Positions 60,616 to 64,000 of a stretch of DNA of 64,000 bases are shown piece after piece. The first letter of the stretch is position 1; the number at the start of each line of letters is the position of its first letter. A program made the position numbers and the translations under genes. Source of the stretch: Siphonodentalium dalli. Taxonomy: Eukaryota > Mollusca > Scaphopoda > Gadilida > Siphonodentaliidae. The notes beneath the pieces are model-generated. The model did not search any database. It was not told the DNA's origin and saw nothing but the letters and a program-made list of their open reading frames with translations. The stretch lies in NCBI GenBank assembly GCA_032622095.1, contig CP136068.1, forward strand, positions 9,155,314 through 9,219,313, given 5' to 3'.

Positions 60616-61932
60616 TACTTTATTAGTAGATATTCATGGCATGGTCTGTAGTTCACCCAGACATTGATAGGAACCTGGAACTTGATTGCTGTGTTGTATT
60701 CTTTGATCACTGTATCGTTGATTCAAGATCCCTGGTGCTGTTTTATTTGCTTGACCATCAGTACGTTAAACACTAGATGCTCTCATCGGTGCTTGATGAA
60801 TAACTGCCCAAATTAATTGGCTCGAAAATAGGATATGTTGTTGATATATGATATATTATGCATACATACACATTATAGCAATATTTCTGACAATCTGGCA
60901 ACGTGATATGATATAAATTACGGTCCGTTATCCCTCAAACTTGAGTTACAAGTCTTTAAATAGCAAAGATGTCATGAAATCATTGCCAAATTGGGCGGGT
61001 GTGTAAAAAGAATGAATCGGAAATGAACAAATCACATTCTGAAATTGAGTTTAAATTATGAGTGATTAAAATCAACGATATCGATTTCGCCAAAATGATT
61101 TGTGACAACTGACTGCTAGTTCGATTACAACTCGGCAATAAATCAGAATAAATAAAACTAAATGAGTAAAAAAAATTCTTATATTGTCAGATTCCTGTTC
61201 CTATTTTTTGCTAACTCTTTGTATTTCTATAAATAAACATGTTGTCATATCGAGATGTCACAAGAGTTGATAAAGACGTGTGTATATCAAATTCAACCGT
61301 TTCCACAAACATAATGGCTTAATTTCTGAACTGAAATCTGGCACATAATACAAGGACGATGTGAAAAGAAAATCATTCTAAAATTTCAGAAACAATGACA
61401 GTGGGACAAGTTCCGACAACACATTCCATTTCCAAATGTGCTAATTCCTCAATTTGTATGGGAGGCCAAATTCACATTTAATAATCAATTGCGCTTAAGT
61501 TGATTGCGCTTAAGCGCAATCAATTGCGCTTAAGCGCAAATACATCAATTGCGCTTAAGCGCAAATACCACATATTGTGCTTAAACGCAAATATGGCATT
61601 TAAGCTTAAGCGTAATTGTGACTACTGTCTAACCTACCCATAAACTATTAGCATGACCTGGTGTATCACCAGCTAGCAACACAGATGAGCATTGGGCTAT
61701 AATTTTGAACTGTACTCAACAGTCAACTGTGAGTATGTGTTCAACAAGGAGAATCCCTAATTACATATTATCAGCATCCCTCTATCCAAAGAATTGATGT
61801 CGCCTTCCCGGAACTCTAGTAATTTTTTGTATGATGTTTTTAATGTATTTTTGCGCAGATTTTAACCTTTACTATGGTAATATACGTGTACATGCATGCG
61901 GTGTCACTGCATGAGGGCTTTCTTACCTCATA

Positions 61933-62144
61933 CAGTAATGCTCTAATTAATCAACTTCTTAACCACAGCAGAATTATGGGTAACTTTTCAGGATTTAGTC
62001 GGAAATATGGCTTGTTGCCATTCATCGAAAAGCTCTCGAGAGCTTTCTGATGAATGGCAACAAGCCATATATTTCCGACTAAATCCTGAAAAGTTATCCA
62101 TAATTCTGATGTGGTTAAGGAGTCGATTAATTAGAGCATTACTG
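61933..62144. mobile_element. Hairpin MITE, copy i
   Basis: Full-length, nearly perfect palindrome with CAGTAATGCTCTAATTAATC start and GAGCATTACTG end, nested in the 61450-63163 element. Confidence 0.9.
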
Positions 62145-62683
62145 TATGGTTTACTTATTGACTTAAATCAGGGGGAAAAAACCCTATTTTCATATTATCA
62201 GCATCCCTGTCCAAAAAATGGTGTGTAATTACTGGAGCTTTGGTGTATCAGTCCTGGAGCTCTAGTTTTTCTTATTAAATCAGCATCTCTTGCACAAATC
62301 TATAGTATTTCCATGATCATATAGTGTGAATGTGGTGTCACCGAGGGCTTGCTTCCCTCATATGGTGTGCCTGTACATGTATACTCAAAAATTGAAGAAA
62401 ATCAATGTCGCCCCGACTAATACAGAAAGTAATGCTATTGCAAGTAGCCCCAACTAATATATACCGAAGATAATATAATGCTATCACGAGTCGCTCCAAC
62501 TAAAACAGAAGGTGATACTATTGCGAGTCAGCCATTTTGATAAAGATGTTGGGCTAGCTCCCTACCCATCCAAACCAATGAAACCAAGAGGTGACATGTC
62601 AATAGGAGTTAATGCTAAGTTATGGAGAAACCTATTTATTCACCAGGGGTGTTTTGTTACATATAACCATGAATTGCGCTTAA

Positions 62684-63075
62684 CCCTTTACCCAACAGAA
62701 GGGCCCTGTGCCAATGCATTCTCTTATATATGCGAGTCGACCATAGGTCGCCTCGCATATATAAGAGAATGCATTGGCTTAACACATTAAAAATTATAAA
62801 ATTGTTAAAGAATGTAAGAAAAAATGGTAAAAAGTGTTAAAAAAAGATTTTTTTTAGGCCAATGCATTCTCTTATATATGCGAGGCGACCTATGGTCGAC
62901 TCGCATATATAAGAGAATGCATTGGCACAGAGCATAACTGTAACTATCACAATGTGGTCAAGGAGCCGGTTCCAATGATATCCATATGTGTATGGTTCTA
63001 TTGAGACAGACCGAAGATATTTTAGGCTGTTGAAGCTTTATTTGGCCGGTTGTGGCCGGTTTGTTGGGTAAAGGG
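62684..63075. mobile_element. piggyBac-type MITE, inverted relative to 48619
   Basis: TTAA at 62680-62683 and 63076-63079, TIR CCCTTTACCCAACA / TGTTGGGTAAAGGG. The interior corresponds in reverse complement to 48619-49076 (ATGGTTACAGTTATGC block, GCCAATGCATTCTC hairpins). Confidence 0.8.
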
Positions 63076-63355
63076 TTAAGCGTAATTATGTGCGCTTAAG
63101 CGCAATTGATTGCGCTTAAGCACAATTAATTATTAAATGTGAATATGGCCTCCCATAAATTTGTCAATGTGGGACCACAGTGCATAAGTGGGACCAGTCC
63201 TAGCTCACAAGAAGCTCTTCAGATTTACTTTGATAGATTCAATACAGATGTTTTTCATGTATTTGACTCATTTGGGTCTAGACCAGTCCTAATTAAAAGT
63301 TTATGGGATGCCATTTTAACATTTATAAATAAATGGACTTTAGCGCAATTGAAAT

Positions 63356-63741
63356 TATTTATGAGGCCCCCACCCCCTCTTTTCGTACGCCGTATTCCAT
63401 GCCCTGTTATGAGGTACGCCGTATTCCGGCCCCTCTGTTAGGAGGTATTCGGTATTCCAAAAATACCGGTATTCGTACGCCGACCTTCGACGCCTTCCAA
63501 AATATGATCATAATAATAATATAAATGCAATTTTTGTCACAATAAATTGACGGTTTGACATATAGATCGTCGATCATCGTCATTTTAGATCATTTTAGAC
63601 GTGGACACTGCGGGATGACCGGCGTTCGTACAGCAATAGAAAATTTATCCGGAAAATTCCATATGGCTGTTATAACTGGTATTCCGTATTCCACCCTCTG
63701 TGGTATTCCGTATTCCAGGGGGGTGGGGGCCTCATTTATAC
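63356..63741. mobile_element. MITE with GGCCCCCACCCCC inverted ends
   Basis: TTTATGAGGCCCCCACCCCC at the left and GGGGGGTGGGGGCCTCATTT at the right are inverted copies. Inside are several CGTATTCC / GGTATTCCGTATTCC words. Confidence 0.75.
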
Positions 63742-63771
63742 ACAAATGTAATTCAATATTATACCAATAAC

Positions 63772-63888
63772 TTGATTTTGGACGGCGTTATGGTTTATTA
63801 ACGGCCCAACAGAAATGCATGATTAACAGCCCTCGGGCTGTTAATCATTTTTGGAGGGCCATTAATAAACCTAACGCCCGACAAAATC
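63772..63888. repeat. Foldback (about 55-bp arms)
   Basis: TGATTTTGGACGGCGTTATG, GTTTATTAACGGCCC and GATTAACAGCCC are mirrored after the loop TCG by GGGCTGTTAATC, GGGCCATTAATAAAC and GCCCGACAAAATCA. Confidence 0.9.
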
Positions 63889-64000
63889 ATTGTTATTACT
63901 ATTATTACCACTCTCTGAAATGAAACCCAACTAGAACCTAGATGAGTGAGTATAAGCAGCAATATGTCAACTGAAATAATAACTCTTTTAACAATTCAAA

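Larger units (their letters stand above)
61450..63163. mobile_element. Non-autonomous element with GCGCTTAAGCGC palindromes
   Basis: Ends CAATTTGTATGGGAGGCCAA (61450) and TTGGGAGGCC-type complement at 63163 (GGCCTCCCATAAATTTG), continuing through TTCACATTTAATAAT.AATT on both sides. Next to each end are copies of the 16-base palindrome TTGCGCTTAAGCGCAA (several at 61490-61610, two at 63080-63125). Two other MITEs are nested inside (61933-62144 and 62684-63075). Confidence 0.75.

Overview
This is a eukaryotic (metazoan) window, AT-rich and dominated by transposable elements. Genes have GT-AG introns, intergenic DNA is packed with foldback MITEs and microsatellites, and there are no prokaryotic operons, rRNAs or recognisable tRNAs. 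The one clear host gene is a DUSP19-type dual-specificity phosphatase (minus strand, 57.1-59.2 kb). Its intron layout and the repeat types suggest a lophotrochozoan, perhaps a mollusc, but that is inference.

Layout. 1-6.8 kb: a 1.2-kb direct repeat (1-1197 and 5535-6756), each copy carrying a piggyBac-type MITE, brackets a 5'-truncated LINE reverse transcriptase (minus) and a broken two-exon PHD/FLYWCH protein (plus). 6.8-11 kb: a 2-kb inverted-repeat element and two more LINE 3'-end fragments. 11.1-24.1 kb: a nearly complete but decayed Polinton/Maverick with 1.3-kb terminal inverted repeats (TIRs). 25.9-33.9 kb: a probable 8-kb DNA transposon bounded by a 32-bp inverted repeat and encoding a large DDE-type transposase-like protein with an internal Cys/Glu/Val-rich repeat array. 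34-45 kb: foldbacks, a LINE ORF1-like fragment, Helentron-like (HINE) repeats, two candidate host exons and a CXC-tail transposon remnant. 45-64 kb: a mosaic of MITE families (Tc1/mariner-like hairpins, piggyBac-like TTAA elements, nested foldbacks) around the DUSP19 gene.

The Polinton is the centre of interest. It carries the usual integrase, capsid genes, packaging ATPase and protein-primed DNA polymerase B. In addition each TIR contains a gene that reads as a TATA-binding-protein (TBP) homologue, and a PC4/p15-type transcription coactivator-like reading frame lies inside the right TIR. A shared TATA motif, CTATAAATAG, occurs upstream of both TBP copies and, duplicated, upstream of PolB. 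Together these suggest the element once carried its own promoter-recognition module. The plus-strand genes TBP-INT-mCP-basic protein-MCP overlap stop-to-start at every junction, as do several minus-strand genes. PolB is interrupted by seven GT-AG introns. No adenovirus-type protease was found.

The element is dead: frameshifts or stops occur in TBP (a different lesion in each TIR), INT, MCP, ATPase, PolB and PC4-like, and the second catalytic Asp of INT is His. All identifications come from reading motifs in the translated sequence; no database search was run.
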